Below are positions 1 to 8,750 of a stretch of 62,352 nt of DNA, piece by piece (position 1 is the first letter of the stretch; each line of letters begins with the position of its first letter). The notes below the pieces were generated by a model. That model saw only the letters and a list, made by a program, of their open reading frames with translations, was not told the origin of the DNA and searched no databases. Both the position numbers and the translations under genes were made by a program. The stretch spans positions 1 to 62,352 of IMG/VR virus record IMGVR_UViG_3300050821_003061. The stretch is one strand, 5' to 3'. This DNA is from a virus.

Positions 1-9
1 CTCATCCAA

Positions 10-198
10 ATGCCGGCGCCAAATAATCTTATCCTCAACCCAATGTTGCGTGGCTCGCCAATCATCGGCGGCGATTACACTCTGATCAACATGCGAACCG
101 TCATCTGGATTAACGAGCCAACGGCTGGTCTGCACAAGGCCTATCATGCCGCCCGCGCTGGGCTTGTTTTGGCTGCGGCGCAGTCGGTGAACCAGTAG
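10..198 (+). CDS. Hypothetical protein, possibly the C-terminal end of a larger gene
   Basis: The 62-residue product is not recognised. The frame is open from base 1 (three codons precede the first ATG), so it may be the tail of a gene cut by the window edge. The last third is Ala-rich and mildly hydrophobic. It stops a few bases before the next gene, in the same direction as the appendage genes that follow. A link to the open gene at the far end of the window is not supported: the frames do not match if the ends are joined. Confidence 0.5.
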   Translation: MPAPNNLILNPMLRGSPIIGGDYTLINMRTVIWINEPTAGLHKAYHAARAGLVLAAAQSVNQ

Positions 199-201
199 AT
201 C

Positions 202-414
202 ATGATGGCAAGGCCGAAGAAGCAGAAGACGATCTTCGAGATGGAATTCGCGAAACCGGAGCCGCCGGTTCGGCTAAGCCAAGAACAAAACTTCGCGTTC
301 CTACGCGCGCTTCTGGAGGAACAAGGAAATGCCCTGGACGCCGGACGACGCGACGCGGCACACGAAGAAGGCGAAGTCGGCAAAGTCCAAACGCGCGTTT
401 GCGCACGCGGCTGA
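202..414 (+). CDS. Small basic/acidic hypothetical protein
   Basis: A 70-residue protein of unknown function beginning with a Lys/Arg-rich segment (MMARPKKQK) followed by an acidic helix-like region. Two consecutive ATGs (202 and 205) are possible starts. Its last 86 bases overlap the next gene in a different frame, and that part looks like the shadow of its neighbour, so only the first 40 or so residues carry convincing character. Confidence 0.5.
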   Translation: MMARPKKQKTIFEMEFAKPEPPVRLSQEQNFAFLRALLEEQGNALDAGRRDAAHEEGEVGKVQTRVCARG

Positions 415-508
415 TTCCGTCCTTGCGAGGACCGGCGACGAGGGCCGCGCGGTGCGCGCCGGTAACGCGGCGGTGAACAAATCAAACGCGAAGTCGAAGA
501 GAAAATGA
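329..508 (+). CDS. Small conserved-type phage protein (MPW...TGDEGRAVRAGN)
   Basis: A 59-residue basic protein. A good ribosome binding site (GGAGGAACAAGGAA) lies just before the ATG. The pattern of a Lys-rich N-terminal half, an 'AHAADSVLARTGDEGRAVR' stretch and a final Ala/Asn/Lys tail resembles small proteins common in phages of Proteobacteria whose function is unknown. It overlaps the preceding gene in another frame and is followed directly by a tiny membrane protein. The start is set by the strong Shine-Dalgarno sequence. Confidence 0.7.
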   Translation: MPWTPDDATRHTKKAKSAKSKRAFAHAADSVLARTGDEGRAVRAGNAAVNKSNAKSKRK

Positions 509-595
509 ATGATCAGACTTCTGCTTGACATGGGCGGCCTCTGCTTCGGGCTCGCCGCTATCCTCGACCTTATCATGATGATCCGCGCTGGATAG
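509..595 (+). CDS. Tiny single-membrane-segment protein
   Basis: A 28-residue product beginning MIRLLLDMGG that is almost entirely one hydrophobic segment ending in a basic residue. It begins one base after the stop of the preceding gene and ends three bases before the next start, which is typical of translational coupling. No function can be assigned. It is one of several very short membrane ORFs wedged between virion genes in this genome. Confidence 0.5.
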   Translation: MIRLLLDMGGLCFGLAAILDLIMMIRAG

Positions 596-598
596 CCA

Positions 599-1147
599 AT
601 GGCCAATCCCCCGCCCCCGACCCAAGCATCGAGCCGAACCGTAACCTCGATCGCGATCCCCTTCCTGCGGGTTGTGCTCGACCTCGATCCGACCTTCGAG
701 CGCGATAAGCACGACGAAATCTTTTATCCGTTCGGCGAGGCTGGGCATCGCGCGCGGAATTTCTACGGTGATCCTTACGTGTCCGGCGCCTATGCGCCTC
801 CTGTCAGCGGATCGCCGGTCAATATCTCGATCCCGGTCATTTCCGGTTCGCCGACTGTCGGGAAGACACTCCAAGCGTCAACTGGAACATGGTCAGGATC
901 GCCGACGAGCTTCGTCTACCGTTGGTTCCAGAACGGCGTACCGATCATCGGCGCCGTCTCGCAAAGCTACGTTATGACGGTCGGCGATGCCGGCAAAGCA
1001 ATCACGGTCGGCGTCGAAGGCGTGAACAACATCGGGGCCGGGGCCGAGGCGATTAGCGCACCTGCGAGCGGTGGGGCTGGATCACTATTGATCGACGGCA
1101 GCGGACGGCTTCTTGAGACTGGCGCGGGAGGCTTGGAGACGACATGA
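599..1147 (+). CDS. Ig-like domain virion appendage protein
   Basis: A 182-residue protein. Residues 75-155 match the bacterial/phage Ig-like fold seen in appended virion domains: 'PVISGSPTVGKTLQASTGTW' followed by a central YRWFQNG strand and a final 'VGVEGVNNIGAG'. The C-terminal 20 residues are Gly/Ser-rich. Such domains decorate capsids or tails and are thought to bind surface carbohydrate weakly. It overlaps the following fibre-like gene by four bases (ATGA). A related Ig-like module opens the beta-helix protein at 32517. Confidence 0.7.
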   Translation: MANPPPPTQASSRTVTSIAIPFLRVVLDLDPTFERDKHDEIFYPFGEAGHRARNFYGDPYVSGAYAPPVSGSPVNISIPVISGSPTVGKTLQASTGTWSGSPTSFVYRWFQNGVPIIGAVSQSYVMTVGDAGKAITVGVEGVNNIGAGAEAISAPASGGAGSLLIDGSGRLLETGAGGLETT

Positions 1148-2493
1148 GACGATCTGCTTTCGCAGTCTTTTTGGTTGCGATCGCAGTTGTTATAGGACGC
1201 CCCGCATGGGCACAGGCTGTCTTCCCGCAAAACAACTCTGCCGCCTCCGCGCTTACTGGCCTCGAACAGTTCCCGTGCATTCAATCCGCTTCCACCAAAA
1301 TATGCACGATTACTCAGGCCGTCACCTTTACCTACTCGCTGCTTTCTGGTGATCTTTCCTGCACGAGCGGCGGGGCGTGTACCGTAACGAAGACCAACGG
1401 GGCGGCTTTCGGTTCGCTGGCTACAGCGGGCACACCGCTCTCAGTGGCCAACGGTGGCAATGGCACCGCATCGCCTGGAATTACCGCGGGCACGGGAATA
1501 GCGGTAGGAGGAAGCTGGCCCGCGCAGTCGGTGTCCATCACAACGCCAGTTTCTATCGCCAACGGCGGCAATGGAACGGCGAGCCCCGGCATCACGGCTG
1601 GCACTGGCATAACGGTAGGGGGCTCGTGGCCAACTCAATCTGTGGCCCTCACGACGCCCGTATCAGTGGCGAATGGCGGCAATGGCACGGCGACACCTGC
1701 CATCACGGCTGGCTCCGGCATAACCGTTGGGGGATCGTGGCCGGCTCAGTCAGTAGCACTGACGACACCCGTCTCAGTCGCGAATGGTGGAACCGGAACC
1801 TCTACCCCGTCGCTTATCGGCGGGACCAACGTTACGATCACCGGCACGTGGCCAAATCAGACAGTAACGGCGAGCGGCGGCAGCGGAAGTGCGCAAGGTG
1901 ACTATTCAACTGGCAAAATATATCTACCTTATGGAGTTATTCCTAGCATTTCCGCAGGAGCAACCAACGCTAATGTAATCAAGTGCATCCAAGGTAGGGT
2001 TCTACAGAAGCTTACCATCCCGGCACTCGGATTTAACTTTACAACGTTGTCCGCCGGGGGGAATGCCCAAGCCGCCATATACAAGTCTGTTGCAGGTGTC
2101 CCGGATGCGAAAATCGACTCCACTGCCAGTATAAGCACTGCGGCTACAGGATATGTGACCGGCAATCTCGGCGTCTCACGGCAAGTAGGACCAGGTGGCA
2201 CTGATGGAGATCAAGTTCTTTGGTGGTGCTCCAACTTTGACAACAGTGTGGCTGTTGCCACTCCTGGAGCGATAGTACCTGGATTGCAGGACGGCATAAT
2301 TGGGTCTGCCACCGCCGCAAATTTATTCTCTGCCGCATCTAACGTGAGCGGCATTAGTTGCAGCGCTGCGGCCTGTAATGGGGGCTCTTCCACCTTTGGT
2401 ACATGGCCTGCCACCTTGGCAGGATCAACATGGACCGATGTCGTAGCCAGAACTACGGCTATCCCAGGGTTCCAACCAAGCTCGATCCCTTAA
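1144..2493 (+). CDS. Fibre-like protein with signal peptide and four 37-residue repeats
   Basis: A 449-residue protein. The N-terminus is a Sec-type signal peptide: positive start (MRR), hydrophobic core, and an AWA/Q cleavage site near residue 23. Residues 97-244 hold four tandem 37-residue repeats containing a GGNGT or GGTGT motif typical of phage tail-fibre shafts. The C-terminal 200 residues look like a separate globular beta domain with paired Cys residues. A fibre with an export signal is unusual, because virion proteins normally assemble in the cytoplasm. Either this is a secreted phage product or the leader is a membrane anchor used during assembly. Confidence 0.7.
   Translation: MRRSAFAVFLVAIAVVIGRPAWAQAVFPQNNSAASALTGLEQFPCIQSASTKICTITQAVTFTYSLLSGDLSCTSGGACTVTKTNGAAFGSLATAGTPLSVANGGNGTASPGITAGTGIAVGGSWPAQSVSITTPVSIANGGNGTASPGITAGTGITVGGSWPTQSVALTTPVSVANGGNGTATPAITAGSGITVGGSWPAQSVALTTPVSVANGGTGTSTPSLIGGTNVTITGTWPNQTVTASGGSGSAQGDYSTGKIYLPYGVIPSISAGATNANVIKCIQGRVLQKLTIPALGFNFTTLSAGGNAQAAIYKSVAGVPDAKIDSTASISTAATGYVTGNLGVSRQVGPGGTDGDQVLWWCSNFDNSVAVATPGAIVPGLQDGIIGSATAANLFSAASNVSGISCSAAACNGGSSTFGTWPATLAGSTWTDVVARTTAIPGFQPSSIP
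1432..1875 (+). repeat. Four tandem 111-bp coding repeats
   Basis: Four in-frame units of 37 codons each start with a TP(V/L)S motif and carry ANGG(N/T)GT and GSWP or GTWP. The first three are near-identical; the fourth is diverged. They form the shaft of the fibre-like protein. Copy number could change by slippage or recombination. Confidence 0.85.
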
Positions 2494-2514
2494 CCTAAGC
2501 AAAGGATTAAATAA

Positions 2515-3360
2515 ATGAGAACGGCATTAGTGTTGCTGATTCTACTCAGCACTGCGGCTATCGCACATGCTTACACGATCCAGGGTAGGACGTACGTTTC
2601 CACTTCCGGGACAGACATCAATAACAACTGTACAGTCCAAACAAACCCGTGCAAGACGATCACCCACGCAGTCGCGCAATCCGGTGGTGCAGGCTGGGAC
2701 GTTATCCCTGCGTCCGGCACGTATCATGAGAACGTGGTGGTCGCGAAGTCAGGGAGCGCAGCGGCGCTGCTCAGGATCATTCCGGCATCCGGTTCGCATG
2801 TTTATATTGACGGCACGGGCATGGGTCCGATTGGCATGGACGTTACCGGCAGCTACGTGACGATGATCGGGGGCTATGTCCAGAACTTCTCCGGCGACTG
2901 CATTTATGTGCACGGAGCGGATGCGACTCATCATCAGGTCAATATGCATTTCGATCTTGTCGGCGCGTTGAATTGCGGCGGCTACGTCGTTCATGCCGAG
3001 CACACGGACCTGTTTGATGATGGTTACGGACGCATCTTCAACGGCAAGAAGGGTCCGGTTTATCTTAACGATAGTCCGACGTTTCACATTCACGATCAGA
3101 ACATTTACAATCTGCCACAGGATGGCTATCCTTCTACGATTGGTGCGCTGATCGTCGATAGCGCGAATGGTAGTTTTGAGGGCGTGAACGGGAAGATCAG
3201 CGGCGTCTCGCCGACGCTGGACGCCGAGAGTTCGGCTTATATGTCGATCATCAACAACAATCCACCCGCGCCGTTGTCGAACACTTTTACGTGTGTGATC
3301 AATCCTTCGACGGATCGCGCGACGGATACGATCTCAGGCAACGGGACTGGTTGCCAATAA
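2515..3360 (+). CDS. Secreted beta-helix (pectate-lyase fold) protein, tailspike-like
   Basis: A 281-residue protein with a signal peptide ending AIAHA/Y near residue 19. The mature part begins with 'YVSTSGTDINNNC...NPCKTI', the start typical of DUF1565/parallel beta-helix proteins, and continues with short repeating beta-rungs rich in Gly, Asp and Asn. The fold is common in tailspikes and polysaccharide lyases. No catalytic site can be identified by eye. It follows the repeat-fibre gene at a 21-base gap and probably belongs to the same appendage cassette. Confidence 0.65.
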   Translation: MRTALVLLILLSTAAIAHAYTIQGRTYVSTSGTDINNNCTVQTNPCKTITHAVAQSGGAGWDVIPASGTYHENVVVAKSGSAAALLRIIPASGSHVYIDGTGMGPIGMDVTGSYVTMIGGYVQNFSGDCIYVHGADATHHQVNMHFDLVGALNCGGYVVHAEHTDLFDDGYGRIFNGKKGPVYLNDSPTFHIHDQNIYNLPQDGYPSTIGALIVDSANGSFEGVNGKISGVSPTLDAESSAYMSIINNNPPAPLSNTFTCVINPSTDRATDTISGNGTGCQ

Positions 3361-3367
3361 ATCAGCC

Positions 3368-3736
3368 ATGATCGCCAATCAAATATCGCAAGGCGCGGCG
3401 GACGCGTGGGTAGGCGCGCGGGAAATCGAAATGGCGCGCCGCATCCTGGAATTCATCGATCGCGAGTACCCCGGATTTATCTGGACGGTGAAGGTGGACT
3501 TGGGAAAATACCAAGGCGCCGCGATCTCGCTACCTGTTCTGCTTCCGCCGCATACCTACAACGTCGTGCCGGCGCGCTTTCTCTGCACTGAGAACGACAT
3601 GAAGCGGTATTGCCTCGAAGCGGCCGGAAATCTTCTCGAACGCTACAAGGTCCCGCGTTCGTCGATGAAGATGTCCGAGGTCGCGTTCCTTGAGGCGCGC
3701 GCCAAGGCCGGGCGCAAATCCATCGTTCCTGCATGA
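3368..3736 (+). CDS. Hypothetical protein upstream of the portal
   Basis: A 122-residue soluble protein without recognisable motifs. It has a helical N-terminal half (AREIEMARRILEFIDREY) and a mixed C-terminal half. It is the first gene of the head block, coupled by ATGA to a tiny membrane protein and then to the portal. Position suggests a late role in head assembly or regulation, but there is no direct evidence for either. Confidence 0.7.
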   Translation: MIANQISQGAADAWVGAREIEMARRILEFIDREYPGFIWTVKVDLGKYQGAAISLPVLLPPHTYNVVPARFLCTENDMKRYCLEAAGNLLERYKVPRSSMKMSEVAFLEARAKAGRKSIVPA

Positions 3737-3822
3737 CCTCGTACGAATGGTTCTCGGTCGGATGGGCGGCAGCTTCGATCGTGTGGCTGATCGTGATCGT
3801 TTTCGTATGGCGGTATTTTTGA
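3733..3822 (+). CDS. Tiny membrane protein before the portal
   Basis: A 29-residue protein beginning MTSYEWFSVGW that is one transmembrane segment ending WRYF. Its ATG overlaps the previous stop (ATGA) and its stop abuts the portal start, so it is translationally sandwiched. Function unknown. Confidence 0.6.
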   Translation: MTSYEWFSVGWAAASIVWLIVIVFVWRYF

Positions 3823-6495
3823 ATGATCCCAACCCTTGCGGGCAACTTTCCGGTCGATGGCTCAGACACAACGACCGCTGGGTTCAGAGGGACGCAAGGA
3901 GGCACGTCTGGCGGCCCAACGTCTTCGAGCGGAGACGAAGACCAGCGCGTGCTGCTCGAACAGGAAGCGCTGCGCGAGGGCAATATGCTGCGTCTCGCGC
4001 AGGAAGCCGAAAGCCAGGGCTCGACTTTCTTTCAAACTGCGGTGCGTTCGTTCTGGGCACGCAACTACCGCGCGTATCGCTCTCAGCACTTCGAGGGATC
4101 GAAATATCTGTCTCAGCGCTTTGCCGGAAGGTCAAAGACCTTCCGCCCCAAAACGCGCGATGCCGTCCGCAAGAAAATGCAAGCCGCCGCAACGGCCCTT
4201 TTCTCGACTGGCGATGTCGTTTCAATCACACCGGAAAACGAAGCCGATCAGGTCCAGGCGGCAAGCGCGGCCCTCAAACAAGAGCTGATAAATTATCGTC
4301 TGTCTCGGGAAACCAAACGGAACGGCATTAAGTGGTTCTTGATTGCCTCCGGTGCCGTCCAGACGATGCAAATCACCGGGGTCTGCGTTTCAAAGCAGTC
4401 ATGGATTTTCAAAGAGGAGAAAACCGACAAGCGCGGCGAGAACGAGCGCCGTAACGAACAGAGTTTTGCTTTGTCCCAAAGCATTCCTCAGGGGCCTGCC
4501 ATGGGGCCTGGAGGAGGTATGCCAGGGGCAAACCCCGGGGGCGTCGCGGCCCCCGGGCCGACCCAAGTTCCAGGGGGAGCGCCTGTTGCTCCGCCGGCGC
4601 CGTCCAGCCCAGCAGGTTTGACGCCGAGCGGCGGTGCTCCTCCTGGACCGCCCCAAGGTCTCAGTAATGGGCCTCAAGCTCCAAGTATGGGGCCTCAAGC
4701 TCCAAGTAGCCCTCCGCCGCCGCCAAATCCGCCAGGTCAATTGCAGGCGTCGATCCAATCGCCGCCGTTCGAGCCGGAGGAGCGGAAAAAGACACGGATC
4801 ATCGTGGACCGGCCGGATATCGACTTAATCGCGCCGGAGAACGTCATCTTCGATCCCAATTGCAATTGGACCGATCCGGCGCAATCGTCACAGTATCTCA
4901 GGATCGCCCGCCCAATGTCCGCGGATGAGGCTTGGCTGCACGTCTCGCGCTCGCAGGGGCAAGATAAAAAAATCCCTTTCCTCGATACGCCGATCGAAGT
5001 CTTCCGATCCGCTGTGTCGCCGACATCCGGGCCTTCCGACAGCATCGCAAGCCGTGTGTCTCGTAACGAGGGCACCGACCCGATTATGATGGTCAGCGGG
5101 ACATTCGGGAGGGTCTGGCTTTACGAATGGTACATGCGGATCGCCGGAGCAGACTACACGTTTTGGACGCTCGGCATACAGCGGATGCTATCGACACCGG
5201 TCTTGACCGCCGATGCCTACCCTGAGCAGGGCGGCGCGCGGCCGGTCGTCATCGGCCTTGGAGCCATTGAGGCGTTCCGCCCCTATCCCATGTCGCCGGT
5301 CGAGAGCTGGCAGCCGCTCCAACTCGAATTGAATGATCAGGTCAATTTGAGATTGGACCATCTCAAGCAATGCATTGCGCCTCCTGCGTTGGTCAAGCGG
5401 GGCGCCGATGTCGATCTCAAGGCGATCCAGAAACGCGGCGCCGATCGCATCATCATGATCACCAACCAGGGCGATGTCGAATGGGCGCAAATCCCCGATA
5501 TCCCGCAATCCGCAGCCCAGCAAGACGCGCAACTGAACAGCGATTTTGACAGTCTTGCCGGCGTCATGAACATGGGGACCGTGCAGACGAACCGGCAGCT
5601 CAATGAGACCGTTGGCGGGATGAACCTGCTCGCCGGGGATGCGTCGTCAACCTCCGAGTTCGACCTGTCGGTCGAAACAGAGACATGGGTTGCCCCCGTC
5701 CTTGAGCAGGTTATGAAGCTTGAGGAATATTACGAGAGCGACGAAACCGTGTTGGCGATTGCCGGCGAAAAGGCGAGACTGTTTCAAAGGTTCGGTATGT
5801 CGGAAATAACCGACAGCCTTCTGACGGCGGAAACAAGCCTTACGATCAAAGTTGGGGTTGGCGCGGCAAATCTGCCGATGCAGCGGTTGCAGAAATTCCA
5901 AATGGCGGCGCAGACCGTTGGGCAAGTGCTTGAACCGTTCGTCGTGGCCGGCGTGATCAAGCCGCCAACTCCAAACGTCGAGGAAATTGTTAACACCGTG
6001 TTCGGTGCGGCAGGCTTCCGCGACGGAGGCGATCGATTCTTTACCGATCTTGGCGGTGCGCAAGACCAGGCGCCGGACCCGAAGGCGCAAGCCATGATGG
6101 CCGAGCAGGACACCAAGAAGCAGGCCAACGTGATCGCCGCGCAGAAGATACAGTCGGACGCGCAAATCAAGCGCGAGGAACTCGCCCAAAAGGATCGCCA
6201 GGACGCGGCGAAGATCGAACTCGAAAGAATGCGCTCGCGTACCGAACTCTCCAAAAACGTGGTCTCTATGGGCCACGATCGCGGCAAGCAAGCCGCCGAT
6301 CACGTCCACAACCTGCACAAGCAGGCACAGGATCATGCGCACCAGGCGCGCACGGCACAAAATTCAGACCTTGCAAAGCTCTTTGGCAACGCCATGAGCG
6401 GCGCGAGTGGAGGCCAGGGTGGTCAGAGCGGCGAGATGCCAGGAGGCACCCCTGCCGCGCCGCCAACGCAGCCTGACATGGTGCCCGCCGCATGA
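3823..6495 (+). CDS. Portal protein
   Basis: An 890-residue protein, in the size range of large podovirus portals. It forms the dodecameric ring at the unique capsid vertex through which DNA is packaged and ejected. An N-terminal helical region (about 40-200) is followed by a Pro/Gly/Gln-rich insert (about 225-320), then the alpha/beta core (about 330-690). A long charged coiled-coil C-terminus (about 740-850) resembles the barrel of P22-type portals. It is followed by the scaffold and capsid genes in the expected order. The Pro-rich insert is odd and may be a surface-exposed linker. Confidence 0.85.
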   Translation: MIPTLAGNFPVDGSDTTTAGFRGTQGGTSGGPTSSSGDEDQRVLLEQEALREGNMLRLAQEAESQGSTFFQTAVRSFWARNYRAYRSQHFEGSKYLSQRFAGRSKTFRPKTRDAVRKKMQAAATALFSTGDVVSITPENEADQVQAASAALKQELINYRLSRETKRNGIKWFLIASGAVQTMQITGVCVSKQSWIFKEEKTDKRGENERRNEQSFALSQSIPQGPAMGPGGGMPGANPGGVAAPGPTQVPGGAPVAPPAPSSPAGLTPSGGAPPGPPQGLSNGPQAPSMGPQAPSSPPPPPNPPGQLQASIQSPPFEPEERKKTRIIVDRPDIDLIAPENVIFDPNCNWTDPAQSSQYLRIARPMSADEAWLHVSRSQGQDKKIPFLDTPIEVFRSAVSPTSGPSDSIASRVSRNEGTDPIMMVSGTFGRVWLYEWYMRIAGADYTFWTLGIQRMLSTPVLTADAYPEQGGARPVVIGLGAIEAFRPYPMSPVESWQPLQLELNDQVNLRLDHLKQCIAPPALVKRGADVDLKAIQKRGADRIIMITNQGDVEWAQIPDIPQSAAQQDAQLNSDFDSLAGVMNMGTVQTNRQLNETVGGMNLLAGDASSTSEFDLSVETETWVAPVLEQVMKLEEYYESDETVLAIAGEKARLFQRFGMSEITDSLLTAETSLTIKVGVGAANLPMQRLQKFQMAAQTVGQVLEPFVVAGVIKPPTPNVEEIVNTVFGAAGFRDGGDRFFTDLGGAQDQAPDPKAQAMMAEQDTKKQANVIAAQKIQSDAQIKREELAQKDRQDAAKIELERMRSRTELSKNVVSMGHDRGKQAADHVHNLHKQAQDHAHQARTAQNSDLAKLFGNAMSGASGGQGGQSGEMPGGTPAAPPTQPDMVPAA

Positions 6496-6602
6496 AGCGT
6501 GATTTGCCGGCTTTGTGCCTCGTTTTCATCGTCGTCGTTATATTGAGTGCGGTGATATTCCACTGGATGATGACGTACGTTCCTTTTCGACACGATCTAT
6601 GA
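6492..6602 (+). CDS. Tiny membrane protein after the portal
   Basis: A 36-residue protein beginning MKRDLPALC with a single hydrophobic helix. Its ATG overlaps the portal stop (ATGA), and its own stop overlaps the next ATG in the same way. Function unknown. Confidence 0.6.
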   Translation: MKRDLPALCLVFIVVVILSAVIFHWMMTYVPFRHDL

Positions 6603-6952
6603 GCCGTGATTACTCGGTCGAAATGGCCGAGCGCGCCATTCAGGCTTTCTCTGACAACTACTTCGCAGAAGCCGTGCTGCCAAAAGGCGGTCCGATCCTG
6701 CACCTGCTTGCTTGCTCAAGGGCCGAGGCCGCGGAAGCTCTTCTCGCCTTGATCGATGCCGACGCGGAAGAGCCAAAGATCATCCGCAGTCTGCAAAACA
6801 AGATCAAGATGCACCTTAATTTGCTGGAATGGTCGAAAAAATCGATCAACGAAGGTGAGCAGATTTACCAGAAAATGAAGATCGAGGAGCGCGAGGACAT
6901 GCAATTGGCGGTGCTGACGCGTCACGGCGACGCAATGATGCTGGACGATTGA
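6599..6952 (+). CDS. Hypothetical helical protein in the head operon
   Basis: A 117-residue protein. The start at 6599 is preferred over an upstream in-frame start because it overlaps the previous stop as ATGA. It is predominantly helical and acidic, with a Lys-rich middle. It lies between portal and scaffold, so an assembly role is possible, but no family is recognised. Confidence 0.65.
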   Translation: MSRDYSVEMAERAIQAFSDNYFAEAVLPKGGPILHLLACSRAEAAEALLALIDADAEEPKIIRSLQNKIKMHLNLLEWSKKSINEGEQIYQKMKIEEREDMQLAVLTRHGDAMMLDD

Positions 6953-7233
6953 TGATGGATGACTGGTGGGGGCGCCTCAGAACCGCACCTGAATACTCGC
7001 GTGAGCAGCAAGAGGCGCTGCGAGCCGATGAGACGCGCATCGGTGGCCTCCTACGGACAGAGACTCGTCAGGCGATAGCAATGGTCCAATTTGCGCGACC
7101 AGGATGGATCATCGAGTTGATCAACAACCAAAGAAAATGGAACACAGAATTAGACAACAAGCGCGACAGGATAGTCGCTCTGTATCGAAATGATCGACCT
7201 CCTGGACGGGCGCTTAGAACCACGGAAATGTAA
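6952..7233 (+). CDS. Hypothetical protein in the head operon
   Basis: A 93-residue protein beginning MMDDWWGRLR, charged and probably helical. The ATG at 6952 shares its A with the preceding TGA. It ends exactly at the scaffold start. No homology is evident by eye. Confidence 0.6.
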   Translation: MMDDWWGRLRTAPEYSREQQEALRADETRIGGLLRTETRQAIAMVQFARPGWIIELINNQRKWNTELDNKRDRIVALYRNDRPPGRALRTTEM

Positions 7234-8603
7234 TGGCCGAAACAGACAAACTTGCCGGATATAGAGGCGACCCAAAGTCAATTCCGCAGCCTGTGGAAGA
7301 TGGAACCGCTGCGCCTCCGGCTATGCCCCATGAGGGCGAAGACGCCGCCGCTCGAAACATCGCGACAGCACCACCTGTCGCGTCGCCGCTCGTCACTGGT
7401 GATCGCACGCCCGCATTCCAAGACCGTCAGCGTCAGGCAATCGCCAATCGGTTCAAAGCAGAGAGGGCAGCCGAGCGCAAAGAGTCTGTCCCGGCAAGCC
7501 ATGTTCCATTCATCGACGGCGACAACCCGGCTATCCCGGGCGCAATTCCGGTCGAAGGCGCCGCCGAACCGGCAGCGCCCAGCGAACCTACCGAACCTGC
7601 CGATCTTGATGCCGCGGCCAGAGAGAAAGAGCGCATCGAGGGTGAGGAACTCGCCGCCCGCGCCGCTGCGGAGCGGCAGGCCACCACCAAAACATATTTG
7701 CTCAAAGTAGACGGCAATCAATTCAGCGTCTCCCGCGAGGAGCTGCTTCGCTACGCGGAGGTCGATCCGGCCGACGCCGAGCAATTCAGCGAAGTTGCCC
7801 TCCAGCGGCTCGCGCAAAAGCAAATCGCGTTCTCAAATCGTCTTGCGGAAGCCAATGCTCTCAAGGATCAAGCGCGCAGACAGACGCCGCCAGCGCCGGC
7901 TCAGACTGTTGCTCCGGCTCCAGCGGCCTCGCCTACGCGACCTGATCCGGCGCTCATCAGCGCAATCGAGAAAATTCAGTTAGGCGACCCGGAAGAGGCT
8001 GCGCGCGCCCTTCAAGAGGTCTTCGACGCTGGCGTTAGCCATGCCCTCCGTACCAATGACCACACGCGCGCGATGGGCTCCGTGCAGCAAGAATACGCCA
8101 GAGCCGTCGAGAACTTTGCAGCCGATAACCATCACATCATTGCGAGTCCGTATCTATCCAGGGCGCACATCTCGTTCGTCGCTGGAGAAATCGCCGATGA
8201 CATAAAGGCACTCGGGCTCGTGGATGACAACCAGTATGCGGCCATCGCGACCAACCCCAGGCTTGCAGCGGATGTTTTGACCGCCGCGCTAGTTGAGGGA
8301 AGACCGGTTCGCTCTCCGGATAAAATTTTTCGTGCAGCGAGTGACAAGCTTGCTGAAACTTTTGGGATCGCAGACGCAAATATTGGCCAGACAAGGCCAA
8401 ATTTCACGCCGGTCCCGCCCCAACCCCGAGTCGCGCCATCCCGCATCGAGGAGAAGCGCGCGCTCATGCCCCAACTTGCACGCAGCGGAATTTCTAATAT
8501 CGGAACGGGCGCCCCCGAACCGGCTCCGGCAGACGACCGGATCGCTGTCCATTCGGCAGCCATTCAAAAAATGCGAAAGGCGAGGTTCCAACCGACATCT
8601 TAA
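7233..8603 (+). CDS. Probable scaffolding protein
   Basis: A 456-residue protein located between portal and major capsid genes, where scaffolding proteins of this phage type lie. The first 150 residues are low-complexity Ala/Pro/Glu-rich. A middle segment has a short beta motif (TYLLKVDGNQFSVSREELLRYA), another linker is Pro-rich, and the rest is helical ending in a basic tail (QKMRKARFQPTS). A long disordered acidic front with a basic C-terminus that docks on the shell is typical of scaffolds. Assignment is by position and composition, not by a diagnostic motif. Confidence 0.7.
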   Translation: MAETDKLAGYRGDPKSIPQPVEDGTAAPPAMPHEGEDAAARNIATAPPVASPLVTGDRTPAFQDRQRQAIANRFKAERAAERKESVPASHVPFIDGDNPAIPGAIPVEGAAEPAAPSEPTEPADLDAAAREKERIEGEELAARAAAERQATTKTYLLKVDGNQFSVSREELLRYAEVDPADAEQFSEVALQRLAQKQIAFSNRLAEANALKDQARRQTPPAPAQTVAPAPAASPTRPDPALISAIEKIQLGDPEEAARALQEVFDAGVSHALRTNDHTRAMGSVQQEYARAVENFAADNHHIIASPYLSRAHISFVAGEIADDIKALGLVDDNQYAAIATNPRLAADVLTAALVEGRPVRSPDKIFRAASDKLAETFGIADANIGQTRPNFTPVPPQPRVAPSRIEEKRALMPQLARSGISNIGTGAPEPAPADDRIAVHSAAIQKMRKARFQPTS

Positions 8604-8645
8604 GGAAATCCGTCCTGCTTGCTCTACGAGCAAAGGACAACGCCA

Positions 8646-8750
8646 ATGGCCGGACAACTATGGACGGTCTCAAGCGAGGGCGGCTTTGCATATTCAGATG
8701 AACTTTCTGACTATATGCGCATCGTCACTCAGCCACTTACTAAATTCCGT
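8646..8750 (+). CDS. Major capsid protein, exon 1 (N4-gp56 family)
   Basis: Thirty-five codons starting MAGQLWTVSSEGG and ending QPLTKFR. This is the usual N-terminus of N4-gp56-type major capsid proteins, which normally continue directly into QFV or similar. Here an in-frame TAA follows at 8751, exactly at the predicted 5' splice site of a group I intron. Without splicing only a 35-residue peptide would be made. The last eight exon bases pair with the intron guide sequence at 8760-8767, ending in the diagnostic U-G pair. Confidence 0.85.

Noticed and set aside
5647-6360. Long minus-strand frame within the portal gene
   Set aside because: Antisense to the coiled-coil end of the portal; Leu/Arg/His-rich shadow composition and no start signal.
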